Of a stretch of DNA of 32,430 nt, positions 1 to 8,380 are shown one piece after another; position 1 is the stretch's first letter, and every line of letters starts with the position of its first letter. This DNA comes from CAZGRP01 sp964527995 (lineage in GTDB: Bacteria; Zhuqueibacterota; Zhuqueibacteria; Oceanimicrobiales; CAZGRP01). The notes below the pieces were generated by a model, which had not been told where the DNA came from, ran no database searches, and saw only the letters and a list, made by a program, of their open reading frames with translations. The position numbers were made by a program, and so were the translations under genes. The stretch spans positions 1 through 32,430 of the forward strand of contig CAZGRP010000047.1 in NCBI GenBank assembly GCA_964527995.1. Direction: 5' to 3'.

Positions 1-1412
1 TAGGCCCAGGCGAGGCGCACCGGCCCCACAAACTGCTCGCCGCCGACACCGGGGATGATGATGGGGAGGCCGGCCGGCTCGGTGGTCAATGTGGTGAAGT
101 GTGGCTTCTGGATCCATCCCACCTGCGCCGCCGTGTACGAGCACATCGATGTGATTTCGTCGAGCCGCATCACGCATGGAACGCTGAGGGGGTTGTCTCC
201 CTGGAAGTTGCCGTTCGGGATCTCCGGGCGCGGTCCGACGCCAGCGGCGCCGGAGCCGGTGCTGCTCCAACTGTATTCATCCAGGGCCCAGAAGATGTGG
301 CCCGTTTCATGGGCGAAAAGACCGCCGATGTTGGGAACGACAGCGTTGGGGAGATACCGCACGAAGCCGCTCTGGTAGTTGACGCTCACCAGCGGTCCGC
401 CGAGGTAGGCATAGTTGGCGGTGCCATCCTGAAAGGCTGCTGGTGCAGGTGGCGGATTGTAAATCAGCAGGCCTGTGTAAGCCCAGTCTGTGCCGTCGTT
501 CTGTCGCAGTGAGTCATTGAAGGCTGCGACGCGCTGCAGGTAGCCTCCAGCGCTGAAGCCGGCCTTGGCCATGATGGCATCGATCCACAGAGAGTCGTCG
601 TCTGAAGCATGCAGAATCGGCTCGTACGGCTGTTGCACGAGCTCCTCATCGTGACGGACAGGCACCAGGCGGAAGGTCAGCTGCTTTTCGTACGCCGCGG
701 CCTGATGACTCCAGCCAGCCAGATCAAGAGCGATCTGCGCCAGCGCGGTGTCTTCGGCGCTGCGGGTCCAGACATAGAGCTGCGGGTCCGAAGTGCCGTT
801 GGACTGGACGAACAGCAAGGCAACATCGACGACGCCGATCATCGAGTCATTGGTGGTGGAGACAGCCAGGGAGTTGAGGCGGATGTCGTCGGGACGCTGC
901 CTGGCATCGCTTCCGGATGTCTGGGGTCCAGTGGACCGACCCTTCCCGAGGGAGAAGCCGGGCCTACCCGCTGGCTCATAGGGTAAAGTCGACGATCGCG
1001 TCAACTGACCGCCAGTGCTGCCTCGTATCTGGTTGAAGGCTTCGACAAACCAGTGATCCGTGGTGGATAATTGCGGGATCGAGTCGGGTTGAACAGGCTC
1101 CGCGTACAGCGCTGACACCATACCGTTCGCTCTCACCACGTTGCGAATTTCTGCAGGGACTTTCCCGATCATCAGGCGGCTGCCGAGCATGACGGTGATC
1201 TGCCCGCCCTCCTGGACCACAGCATCTCGCAGCGCTCGGGCTTCCTCAGGGGTGGTGGCGTTGGTCACGATCAGGACGTAATCCCGGCTCCACAGCTGCC
1301 ACAGCTCCTGACCGGCGGAGACCAGGTTTGGCCAGAGACCGAACAGAACCGGAAAGAGCAAGAAAACAAGCGCTGGTGCCGATAAAACTCGAAATCTGGC
1401 TCCACATCTCAT
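1..1412 (-). CDS. Secreted zinc-metalloprotease-like protein, 3' end outside the window
   Basis: An open frame with no stop runs from the start at 1412 off the left edge (470 codons visible). Two in-frame ATGs exist, at 1421 and 1412. The AGGAGG at 1422-1427 abuts the first but lies 9 nt from the second, so 1412 is chosen. Residues 1-33 form a signal peptide with a hydrophobic core and a VSA-GQ-type cleavage site. The metal-site motif HETGHIFWALDEY sits at residues 368-380 (plus-strand 311 down to 273). It gives two His ligands, a catalytic Glu and a likely Asp third ligand. The HExGH...DEY layout recalls M64-type (IgA protease-like) metallopeptidases, but the rest is not recognisable. The protein probably acts outside the cytoplasm. 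A 199-nt gap separates it from the ThiE-like gene upstream. The family assignment rests on the motif alone, and anything downstream, such as a sorting domain, is unseen. Confidence 0.8.
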   Translation of the reverse strand, partial: MRCGARFRVLSAPALVFLLFPVLFGLWPNLVSAGQELWQLWSRDYVLIVTNATTPEEARALRDAVVQEGGQITVMLGSRLMIGKVPAEIRNVVRANGMVSALYAEPVQPDSIPQLSTTDHWFVEAFNQIRGSTGGQLTRSSTLPYEPAGRPGFSLGKGRSTGPQTSGSDARQRPDDIRLNSLAVSTTNDSMIGVVDVALLFVQSNGTSDPQLYVWTRSAEDTALAQIALDLAGWSHQAAAYEKQLTFRLVPVRHDEELVQQPYEPILHASDDDSLWIDAIMAKAGFSAGGYLQRVAAFNDSLRQNDGTDWAYTGLLIYNPPPAPAAFQDGTANYAYLGGPLVSVNYQSGFVRYLPNAVVPNIGGLFAHETGHIFWALDEYSWSSTGSGAAGVGPRPEIPNGNFQGDNPLSVPCVMRLDEITSMCSYTAAQVGWIQKPHFTTLTTEPAGLPIIIPGVGGEQFVGPVRLAWA

Positions 1413-1611
1413 GATGGTCATCCTCCTTCAGTGTTTTTGGGGGATGGAAAAGCCCTTGTTTCGCGGGTGAGATGTGAGTCGGGTTCACTTTCGGGATTTA
1501 CAAGGTGGGCCTGTACTTTGTATATCGGCGCCTTTGTGGCTTTCGTGAGAAGGAAAACCGGAAATATTTGAAATCCAACCCCAAACTCAGACTTCTGTTT
1601 CCGCTTCCGCT

Positions 1612-2232
1612 CTACAAATCGCCAAGAGCTCTGGCGTAGGCTTCGATGAGCAATCCCACATTGGGGGAAGACATCGCCATAGACATCATCGACACGCCGT
1701 GGGCGCCCGCTTCCAGGCATCGGGGCACGTTCAAAGGAGTTACCCCGCCATAGGCGAAAACAGGAATGCCGGCTGAGCGCACGGCCTCGGCCAGCTGGCC
1801 AAGGCGATTCTTCGACGAGGACCTCTGGACGACGAACTCCTCGAAGACAGGGCCGAAGAGAAAGAAGTCCGGCCGCCGCGCGCTGGAAGTCGCGGTCTCG
1901 CTCGCGCTGTGGATGGCGAGGCCTATGAGGCCGCCGGCCATGACTTTGCGAGCCGCTTCGACCGGCATGCTCTCGGATGTCAGGACGACACCGGCGGCGC
2001 CGACCGCCACGGCCAGATCGACGCGGTCGGTGAGCAGCAGCCTGGCGTTGTAGCGCTGGCAGACGGCGGCGATCTTCGAGGCCAGGTGCCAGAGCAGCCG
2101 CGAGCTGAGGTCAAGCTCACCCAGGCATACGGCTCGCACTCCGGCTGAGCACGCGTCTTCCACGACCCGATCGAGGCCACGGCCCTCACATTGATGTCGG
2201 TCCGTGCGCAGTAGGAAGTGAAAGTCCAACAT
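1612..2232 (-). CDS. ThiE/TenI-superfamily protein, divergent
   Basis: This 206-aa TIM-barrel protein resembles thiamine-phosphate synthase (ThiE) and thiazole tautomerase (TenI). Visible landmarks are an N-terminal LLRTDRHQC segment, LLLTDRVDLAVAVGAAGVVL in the middle, FFLFGPVFEEF, and near the C-terminus IPVFAYGGVTPLNVPRCLEAG, which matches the family's PVxAxGGITxxN phosphate-binding loop. The usual GVHLGQ stretch is replaced by GVVLTSES, and the TxTK loop after GPVF reads FVVQRSSSK, so the pyrophosphate site looks altered. Start 2232 is chosen because a GGAG lies 7 nt upstream and the protein begins directly with the first barrel strand; the open frame continues upstream without support. 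No other thiamine gene is nearby. A TenI-like tautomerase or a repurposed paralogue is more likely than a canonical ThiE. Confidence 0.8.
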   Translation of the reverse strand: MLDFHFLLRTDRHQCEGRGLDRVVEDACSAGVRAVCLGELDLSSRLLWHLASKIAAVCQRYNARLLLTDRVDLAVAVGAAGVVLTSESMPVEAARKVMAGGLIGLAIHSASETATSSARRPDFFLFGPVFEEFVVQRSSSKNRLGQLAEAVRSAGIPVFAYGGVTPLNVPRCLEAGAHGVSMMSMAMSSPNVGLLIEAYARALGDL

Positions 2233-2295
2233 AAATGCACTCCAGATTGGGTTCACTACAAAAAGGGTCAGTTGCTGTTCGACCACGCACGCGCC

Positions 2296-2324
2296 AAGGT
2301 AGCGATTTCCTCTTCTGTTGTCAA
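2296..2324 (-). promoter_or_regulatory. Weak candidate sigma-70 promoter for the ThiE-like gene
   Basis: On the minus strand a perfect -35 TTGACA (2324-2319) is followed after 17 nt by TACCTT (2301-2296), which matches only 3 of 6 positions of the -10 consensus. Position and spacing fit transcription of the gene starting at 2232. The poor -10 keeps this tentative. Confidence 0.25.
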
Positions 2325-2423
2325 GGACGCGATGTCGGCCGCCGAGTTGACGGCGAGGCACGGCTTCGGAGATTGCCGCGAGGGTGGGGTGGCAACCCGC
2401 GCTGAATTTCCTGGTGCAGTCGA

Positions 2424-2452
2424 TTGTGTTTTACGGTTCGCTTTGTTATATT
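2424..2452 (+). promoter_or_regulatory. Candidate sigma-70 promoter for the symporter operon
   Basis: TTGTGT (2424-2429), a 17-nt spacer and TATATT (2447-2452; 5 of 6 to consensus) lie about 130 nt upstream of the DUF3311 start. The -10 is good and the -35 is poor (3 of 6), so an activator may be needed. Confidence 0.35.
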
Positions 2453-2512
2453 GCCACCGTTTTGCCCGGCGGCGGCACGAATCCATACGGCAACCGGGAC
2501 GAACAGAGCGAG

Positions 2513-2526
2513 CGCTGCGCGCAGCG
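2513..2526. promoter_or_regulatory. 14-bp perfect palindrome in the symporter leader
   Basis: CGCTGCG/CGCAGCG is an uninterrupted inverted repeat downstream of the candidate promoter and 58 nt before the DUF3311 start. It could be a repressor site. It lacks a loop, so it is less likely an RNA hairpin. Function is inferred from position only. Confidence 0.3.
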
Positions 2527-2584
2527 TGTGATTTGCTTACAAAGTCAGATTCGAAGGACAGGAGACTTAGCTGAAGGAGCGAGC

Positions 2585-2806
2585 ATGGCTTCGGATCGAA
2601 GGCGTGGATCTATGCCGGTCTTCTCGGCACGTTGGCTGTACGGGGTGCTCCTGCTTTTGTTTGGACTGACCCAATGGCCGCTTCTGGCCTGGGCGAACCG
2701 CATCGAGCCGACGCTTTATGGTGTACCGTTTTTATACGTCTATCTCCTGGTCATCTACCTTCTGGCCATCGCCTTGCTGATCGGCCTGGCGCGGAGGGAG
2801 GACTGA
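2585..2806 (+). CDS. DUF3311 small membrane subunit of an SSS transporter
   Basis: This 73-aa protein has two hydrophobic segments (about residues 17-36 and 45-67) separated by a short loop with NRIEPTLYGVPFLYVY, which fits the P...G.PF pattern of DUF3311. Such proteins are encoded directly upstream of sodium:solute symporters and are thought to be their small partner. The open frame extends further upstream, but the ATG at 2585 has a GAAGGAG 5 nt before it and gives the normal family length. The stop is followed after one base by the symporter ATG, so the pair is translationally linked. Confidence 0.85.
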   Translation: MASDRRRGSMPVFSARWLYGVLLLLFGLTQWPLLAWANRIEPTLYGVPFLYVYLLVIYLLAIALLIGLARRED

Positions 2807-2807
2807 A

Positions 2808-4244
2808 ATGCCTGCCTGGCAAATCGCCACCGGCTTCATTGCCATCTACCTTCTCATCACGCTGCTGATCGGCCGGGTTGCCAATCTACGCCTGCGCGTC
2901 GACCTCGAGGATTTTCTGCTCTACGGCCGCCGGGCTGGGTTCGTGGTTCTGTATCTCACCGTGGTCGCCACGTATCACAGCGCCTTCGCGTTCCTGGGGT
3001 CGAGCGGCTTCTTCTATACCCACGGCATCGGCTTCTGGGACGCGGGCGTGTGGACGATTCTGGTGGGTCTCGCCACCATGACCCTCGGGGTGAGGATTTG
3101 GCGCCTGGGCAAGGAGCACGGCTACATCACCCCTGCCGACCTGCTGGCGGATGCCTATCAGAGTGAGGCGGTCCGCCTTGCCACGGCGGCGATTTCGGTC
3201 GTCTTCACGATTCTCTATATCCAGGTCCAGTCTCAGGGACTGGGCTATATTCTGACGACCGCCTCCGGGGGCCACATTCCCTATCCCATAGCGGTAGCTG
3301 TTCTGCTCGGCGTTGCCGCCATCTACCTGATGGCCGGAGGACTTCGGGCGGTCTACTGGACGGACGTATTGCAGGGCGTATGGATGTATATCGCCATCTG
3401 GGTCGGGGCCCTGGTTCTGGCCTGGGAACTCTTTGGTGGACCGCTGGAGCTGTGGCGAGCGGTGGTTGCGCAGCGCCCGGATTTGCTCACCCTTCCGGGT
3501 CCGCGAGGGTTCTTCAGCTATCCGATGTGGTTCAGCCTCGGCATCGTCCTCTCCATGGGGATCGTTCTGCAGCCGCACTTGTTCCTCCGCTACTACACGG
3601 CTGTCAACGCGCGCACACTGCGCTGGCTGGGGGCCACGACCCCGATCTACCTCATGAGCCTGTACATCCCGGCGGCCTTGATTGGGCTGGGCGGAGCCCT
3701 CGTGCTTCCGGACCTGCAGGTGGCTGACCGCATCTTCCCGGAGCTGTTGCTGCGATATGCACCGGGCTGGCTCACGGGCATCATCCTGGCCGGTGGCACT
3801 GCCGCTGCCATGTCCACCCTCGACTCGATCCTTCACGCCAACATGACCGTCCTCACCCGCGACATCTACCAGCGGACGTTGCGGCCGAACGCATCACAGG
3901 CGCACTATGTCTTCGTGGGCCGGCTGGTGGTGGTTGGGTTGCTGATCGTGGGGTTCGCGCTCAGCGTGACCCGCCTGGAATTTCTGGTGATCCTGGTAAG
4001 CCTATCGGGTGCCGGGGCGCTGCAGCTCTGGCCAGCGGTGATGGGGGCACTCTATCCGCAGCGGTTCCGGTATACGACTGCCGGCGTTCTCACCGGTCTG
4101 ACCGCCGCGATGCTGACTCTGGTGGCAACGTTGATTCTGTGGCCGCACCCGCTCGGTTTTCACGGCGGCATCTGGGCCGTGGTGGTGAATTTTGTGGTCA
4201 CCGGTATCGTGTCGAAGTGGGCCCCTGCCGGTGGCGAAGCATGA
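2808..4244 (+). CDS. Sodium:solute symporter (SSS family)
   Basis: This 478-aa polytopic inner-membrane protein has about 13 hydrophobic segments. Family marks are GGLRAVYWTDVLQG near residue 178, the classic SSS signature, and AAAMSTLDSILHANMTVLTR near residue 333, which matches the TM8 region whose Ser/Thr side chains help bind sodium. The length is typical. The start sits one base after the DUF3311 stop. The substrate cannot be read from sequence; relatives carry carboxylates, amino acids, sugars or pantothenate. The convergent CBM9-like gene downstream is probably unrelated transcriptionally. Confidence 0.92.
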   Translation: MPAWQIATGFIAIYLLITLLIGRVANLRLRVDLEDFLLYGRRAGFVVLYLTVVATYHSAFAFLGSSGFFYTHGIGFWDAGVWTILVGLATMTLGVRIWRLGKEHGYITPADLLADAYQSEAVRLATAAISVVFTILYIQVQSQGLGYILTTASGGHIPYPIAVAVLLGVAAIYLMAGGLRAVYWTDVLQGVWMYIAIWVGALVLAWELFGGPLELWRAVVAQRPDLLTLPGPRGFFSYPMWFSLGIVLSMGIVLQPHLFLRYYTAVNARTLRWLGATTPIYLMSLYIPAALIGLGGALVLPDLQVADRIFPELLLRYAPGWLTGIILAGGTAAAMSTLDSILHANMTVLTRDIYQRTLRPNASQAHYVFVGRLVVVGLLIVGFALSVTRLEFLVILVSLSGAGALQLWPAVMGALYPQRFRYTTAGVLTGLTAAMLTLVATLILWPHPLGFHGGIWAVVVNFVVTGIVSKWAPAGGEA

Positions 4245-4358
4245 TGCCGTAGCGAGCCGTGCTCGCTCGCTCCTTGCGCCTTTGGGCTCGTTACCTCCAT
4301 CCCGCGATACCAAAGGGCCTCGGACGGACGCGTTTGCGGCCCCACACGGCGGTGTGCT

Positions 4359-5135
4359 TTATTCGCCAAAGCGCAGCGTCCCGAATCTCCACGGCAAGTG
4401 GAAGGCGGGGCGGCCGGTGGGGCTCCAGGCATAGTGCTCTCGCTGTCCCTTCTCGGGTGAGTCGATACGGTAGAAGTTGACGCGCCAGGTGTCGCCTGGC
4501 CGCGGCGGCACGTTTGGAGCGCCAAACAGCTCGTCGAAAGGAATTGCGTATTCCGCTGTCCACCCTGTGGCCCTGCCGGGAGCATCGCTTTGTCCTCTTA
4601 TGTGAACCGCGGTGTGAAGGTCGGCCAGGTCGAAATCTCGCAAGGCGATGAACTTGTTGAAAGGATCCTCACGAGTCCGGCGGTTGAGCACGCAGGCGTC
4701 GTAGACGACATTCTTTGGACTGAGGTTGATCTCGTAGTACTGGTAGGCGACCCCTGCCGGGTTGAGAAACACTTCGACGCATTCCTCATCGTAAACCGGC
4801 CCGTCCCGCTCTGTGACCGTACCCCAGACGTAGTCGTCCTCGCAACGAAAGCCGATGTACAGATAGCGATCGTTGTAGAGCAGGCGCACCTCGGTGGCGA
4901 ACCTGCCGGACTTGCCCGTGATGGCATCCACCAGTTGAATGGCGGGGGCTTCCTGCCAGCGAGGATCGTCGAGCCGGCCGCTCAGGGAGAGGTCGCCGGA
5001 GATCCTGTGGCTGATGTAGGTCGGCGTGGCTGTCGAATCGATGGCGTTGTGCATGCGGGCTCCGTGGTTTTGTGGCAGTGTTGGTCGAGGGGTTAGGGCA
5101 AAGACCAGAAAAGTGACAAGGTAAGCTGTCTTCAT
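4359..5135 (-). CDS. Secreted CBM9-like (carbohydrate-binding family 9) protein
   Basis: This 258-aa protein has a short signal peptide (about residues 1-21) and then a single CBM9-like beta-sandwich. Typical stretches are GRLDDPRWQEAPAIQLVD, YLYIGFRCEDDYVWGTV, YDEECVEVFLNP, YQYYEINLSPKNVVYDA and RPGDTWRVNFYRID. Standalone CBM9-like proteins of this size are common in free-living heterotrophs that degrade polysaccharides, and the domain may bind reducing ends of glucans or xylans. No glycoside hydrolase domain is attached. The gene is monocistronic: it converges with the symporter gene (114 nt away) and diverges from the glycosyltransferase gene. The ribosome binding site is weak. It is confidently a CBM9-like fold; the ligand is inferred. 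Confidence 0.85.
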   Translation of the reverse strand: MKTAYLVTFLVFALTPRPTLPQNHGARMHNAIDSTATPTYISHRISGDLSLSGRLDDPRWQEAPAIQLVDAITGKSGRFATEVRLLYNDRYLYIGFRCEDDYVWGTVTERDGPVYDEECVEVFLNPAGVAYQYYEINLSPKNVVYDACVLNRRTREDPFNKFIALRDFDLADLHTAVHIRGQSDAPGRATGWTAEYAIPFDELFGAPNVPPRPGDTWRVNFYRIDSPEKGQREHYAWSPTGRPAFHLPWRFGTLRFGE

Positions 5136-5536
5136 ACCGCTGTCTCGTTTTGTGTGGATGGATTAGAGTTCTTGGGGACCAAGATAATCCATGTGACTGA
5201 AACCCGCAAGCCGTTTCTCGGCCAACACGCTTCCGCCCGGCAGCAGAGTGTCCCCAAGATCCCTCGTATCGAGCCGCTGCGAACGCTGGCCCTCGACTCC
5301 GGCCGTTGCCAGTTTCCTGTTGACTTTGTTGAGCACGGTTTGTAAGTTTGGAGGCGCGGCGCGGAGGAGTGAAAAGGCCGGACTTCCCAGAGCGCCTTGG
5401 CAGCATCGTCTGGACCGACAGGCCACAAGAACGGGAGAAATCGCCTGGCCAGCGGGACACCTGGATCGCGCTGGCCATCTTCACATTGGGGGAAGGCTCC
5501 CGGAACCAACGACTCCATCTGGAGGGGTGGGCAGAC
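5136..5536. other. Divergent intergenic region, CBM9-like gene / glycosyltransferase
   Basis: There is no convincing gene in these 401 nt. The frame of the downstream glycosyltransferase stays open back to 5348, but that extension has no ribosome binding site and no family similarity. On the plus strand TTGACT (5320-5325) and TAAGTT (5343-5348) with a 17-nt spacer form a weak promoter candidate for the glycosyltransferase operon; the -10 matches only 3 of 6. Confidence 0.4.
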
Positions 5537-6583
5537 ATGAGAGCGAAGGATCGCCAGTTCGAGGTGATCTCGGTGGTCGTTCCCGTGTACAACGAGGAAG
5601 CTGTGCTTCCGGAATTGTATCGGCGACTAACCAGAGCCTTGAGGCAGTATCATCCTTATGAGATCATCTTCGTGAATGATGGCAGTACGGATGGCAGCCT
5701 CAAAGTGCTGCAGCGTTTGTGCCGCCGGGACGACCACTGCAAGGTGATCGACCTTTCGAGAAACTTCGGACAGCAGTTCGCCATCACAGCGGGCCTTGAC
5801 CACGCCGCAGGCGACGCGGTGATCGTCATGGACAGTGATCTGCAAGACCCGCCAGAGGTCATACCCGAATTGGTGGCGAAGTGGAAGGAAGGTTACGAAG
5901 TCGTCTACGCTCAAAGAAAGAACCGAAAGGGCGACAGTGCCTTCAAGGTCGTCACCGCAAGGTGGTTTTACCGACTTCTGAGCAAATGGGCCCCCGTCGA
6001 CATTCCCCTGGACGTCGGTGACTTCAGGCTGCTGGACCGCCAGGTGGTCGACCAGCTGAAAGGGATGCGCGAAAAGTCCAGATACCTGCGCGGAATGGTG
6101 AGTTGGATCGGCTTTCGGCAGATCGGCGTTCTCTATGACCGCGATGCCAGATTTGCAGGAACCCGGAAGTATACCCTGGCCAAGTCGCTGAGGCTGGCCT
6201 GGGATGGTTTCTGTTCTTTCTCAACCGTACCACTGAGCCTTTTCGGCTATCTCGGCCTTGGCGTTGTACTGTCTGCGCTCGTCTCCGCCGGGGTGCTGCT
6301 GGCCAAAGCGTTGCAAGGTCATCCGGTCACCGGCATGACCGTGCTTCTCGTCGCCATCCTCTTTCTGGGCGGCGTCCAGCTTCTGTCGGTCGGGGTCGTG
6401 GGACAGTATCTGGCTCGAATCTTCAACGAGAGCAGGGACCGGCCGCTCTACATCGTCCGCAACCGCTACGGGTTCGATAGAGACGAGCACGCTGCTCTCC
6501 CGGACTGGCTGCGAGGCGAAGCGAGCCGGTCGGCCGCCGTGGAAGAAGAATCGCCTCAGCTGTCTGCCGCACCGCCAGCGTAG
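5537..6583 (+). CDS. GT2 polyprenyl-phosphate glycosyltransferase (GtrB/DPM1-like)
   Basis: This 348-aa protein has an N-terminal GT-A domain with VVVPVYNEE (residues 13-21), VNDGSTDGS (46-54) and the metal-binding DSD in VIVMDSDLQDPPE (99-101). KSRYLRGMVSWIG and a basic stretch ending GTRKYTLAKS follow, as in the family. Two C-terminal transmembrane helices (about 230-255 and 265-290) anchor it, the GtrB layout. It is expected to move a sugar from a nucleotide donor to undecaprenyl phosphate on the cytoplasmic face. Start 5537 is chosen because GGAGGGG lies about 9 nt upstream and the GT-A fold begins at residue 10. The GT-C enzyme encoded 90 nt downstream is a natural user of the lipid-linked sugar. 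Confidence 0.9.
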   Translation: MRAKDRQFEVISVVVPVYNEEAVLPELYRRLTRALRQYHPYEIIFVNDGSTDGSLKVLQRLCRRDDHCKVIDLSRNFGQQFAITAGLDHAAGDAVIVMDSDLQDPPEVIPELVAKWKEGYEVVYAQRKNRKGDSAFKVVTARWFYRLLSKWAPVDIPLDVGDFRLLDRQVVDQLKGMREKSRYLRGMVSWIGFRQIGVLYDRDARFAGTRKYTLAKSLRLAWDGFCSFSTVPLSLFGYLGLGVVLSALVSAGVLLAKALQGHPVTGMTVLLVAILFLGGVQLLSVGVVGQYLARIFNESRDRPLYIVRNRYGFDRDEHAALPDWLRGEASRSAAVEEESPQLSAAPPA

Positions 6584-6654
6584 CCGCTGTCGCGCCACGC
6601 CGATCCGTTGATGGTGCTTCGGTACTGGAGTCGGAAGTCTTGAAATGTTCTGAC

Positions 6655-6672
6655 CAACATCAAGAGATGTTG
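6655..6672 (+). promoter_or_regulatory. Hairpin directly before the GT-C start codon
   Basis: CAACATC (6655-6661) and GATGTTG (6666-6672) form a 7-bp stem with a 4-nt loop, ending one base before the GTG start at 6674. In RNA it would cover the initiation region, so it could limit translation or make it depend on ribosomes arriving from the upstream gene. Confidence 0.35.
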
Positions 6673-6673
6673 A

Positions 6674-8380
6674 GTGGATCTCACATCGCGGCTCGAGCGG
6701 CTTTCTCCTCGTAAGTTCTTTCTGCTCATTGCTTCAATTCTGATCGTCAGTCGACTGCCGACGCTCTTCATCCAGGTGTTCGACCTGGACGAAACCGTTC
6801 ACGCCACTGCCGGCTGGGCCTGGGCCCATGGCGGCATTCCCTACATCGACTTTGTCGATCACAAGCCTCCGCTGCAGTGGTTCTTCTACCGCCTTGCTTT
6901 CGAGGTTTTCCCCTTCGATCTGCGCTTTGTCCACGCGTTGACGATTCTGGTCGTCGGGATCACCATTTGGGCCGTCTACCTGGCACTGCGTCCAATCAGT
7001 CGAGACGGCGCACGCTGGGCTGCCGTCTTGTATGTTGTCCTTTCGGTTTCCTACAAGTGGCACGACATGCTGTCGACCGACAATGAGGTGATCTTCAATC
7101 TGCCGGTTGCCCTTGCGCTTGCTGCATACATCAACGGGTTCCGGCGCAGGGGATGGTCTTCCGATCTCGCTATGTTGCTCGCCGGCGTGCTCGTCGGGGT
7201 GGGCTTCTGGGTCAAACCGCAGGCGGGGATCACCCTGGCGGCTTTCGGCCTGCATCTCTTCTGGGCTGGCTTGCCGCGGACGAAATCGGGCCTCTCCTGG
7301 CCGCTGGTGCTGCGCCGGCTGTCCTGGATCACTGCCGGTTTCGTTGCGATGGGCCTGGCCATGGCAGCGTGGGCAAATTCTCTTGGCATATTGAAGCAGA
7401 TGCTCTACTGGACGTTCTCCTACAACTTCGGCTACATCGCTTCCGGCCCGAGCGGCGGCCGATACCTCTACAAGTTCCTCAAGATCCCTCTCTGGATGGC
7501 CGGTGGCAGTCTTCTCGCCTGGATCGGGTATGTGGGTGCCATTCGGGCGTACAGGCAGAATCGGGTGAGTCATGAGGTGTGGGTTTTCCTTTTTCTCGTT
7601 CTGCTGACGTTTATACCGGTGCAGATGGGGCGCTTCTACCCGCACTACTTCATCCAGTTTTATCCAGGATTGTTTGCAGCCGGTGGGATCGGCCTGGCCT
7701 ATTGGATTTCGCGATTCAGGGCCAGGCCTGCCTCGGCAAGGAGCGTCCAGCCGGTTATTGCGGTCTTGCTGATTGTGCCGCTGGCATTGAGTGTCGTCCT
7801 CGGCGTCGTCCGAAAAATCCAGAAAGCGAACGAAGAGGACGCAGCATACTGGAGACAGATCGGCAGCTATGTTCGGAGGCACACACCGGAAGATGGCAGG
7901 ATCTTCGTCTGGGGATTCGCCGCCCCGATCTACTACTGGGCCAAACGTCTGCCGGCAACGAAATTTCTGTTGACCGACACCAGCGTCTCAGGCTATATTC
8001 CAGGCTCGGGTCCTCTGCTCGAAAAGGGGATGATGCCGCGCATTGAGGAGGTCGTCAGGAAAGCGGACAGAGATACGCTGCTGGCCCAGCTCGAGGCACG
8101 CCGTCCGGAAATCATCGTGGATACGTCGCCCGCGGCCATTCATCACTTCGAGCACTACCCGTTGAGCACCTTTCCTCGACTGGAACGGTGGATCACCGCT
8201 CACTATCGCGTCGGGACCCGCGTCGCCGGTGCGGCGATCTGGCGCCGCATCGACCGTGCAGAGGCAGCCGACGCCGCGCGGCCGGAGGTGGGAGGAGGAA
8301 GTGTGATTTCCGCATCCCAGGATAGGGTCCGAACAGGGAGGAATGCACTTTATGGCCGACTTCATTCGCCTGGCGGTTGA
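6674..8380 (+). CDS. GT-C membrane glycosyltransferase (GT39/PMT_2-like)
   Basis: This 568-aa polytopic protein has about ten membrane segments in its first 400 residues and a soluble C-terminal domain. The first outer loop contains FDLDETVHA (acidic DLDE at about residues 37-40), where GT-C enzymes keep the catalytic Asp, and VDHKPPLQWFFYR follows (about 61-73), the KPP motif of PMT_2/ArnT relatives. The enzyme should transfer a sugar from a polyprenyl-phosphate donor to an acceptor on the periplasmic side. The GT2 gene just upstream would supply the donor. The start is GTG at 6674; no ATG is available near the first helix and the ribosome binding site is weak. The 3' end overlaps hyuA by 29 nt. 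The acceptor (protein, glycolipid or polymer) is unknown. Confidence 0.85.
   Translation: MDLTSRLERLSPRKFFLLIASILIVSRLPTLFIQVFDLDETVHATAGWAWAHGGIPYIDFVDHKPPLQWFFYRLAFEVFPFDLRFVHALTILVVGITIWAVYLALRPISRDGARWAAVLYVVLSVSYKWHDMLSTDNEVIFNLPVALALAAYINGFRRRGWSSDLAMLLAGVLVGVGFWVKPQAGITLAAFGLHLFWAGLPRTKSGLSWPLVLRRLSWITAGFVAMGLAMAAWANSLGILKQMLYWTFSYNFGYIASGPSGGRYLYKFLKIPLWMAGGSLLAWIGYVGAIRAYRQNRVSHEVWVFLFLVLLTFIPVQMGRFYPHYFIQFYPGLFAAGGIGLAYWISRFRARPASARSVQPVIAVLLIVPLALSVVLGVVRKIQKANEEDAAYWRQIGSYVRRHTPEDGRIFVWGFAAPIYYWAKRLPATKFLLTDTSVSGYIPGSGPLLEKGMMPRIEEVVRKADRDTLLAQLEARRPEIIVDTSPAAIHHFEHYPLSTFPRLERWITAHYRVGTRVAGAAIWRRIDRAEAADAARPEVGGGSVISASQDRVRTGRNALYGRLHSPGG

Larger units (their letters stand above)
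2233..2584. other. Divergent intergenic region between the ThiE-like and DUF3311 genes
   Basis: No credible gene is seen in these 352 nt. The stretch separates two divergently transcribed genes and holds one candidate promoter in each direction and a 14-bp palindrome, listed separately. Confidence 0.5.

Noticed and set aside
2886..3836. A 316-codon minus-strand open frame inside the SSS gene
   Set aside because: It is the antisense of conserved SSS membrane helices and has no ribosome binding site.
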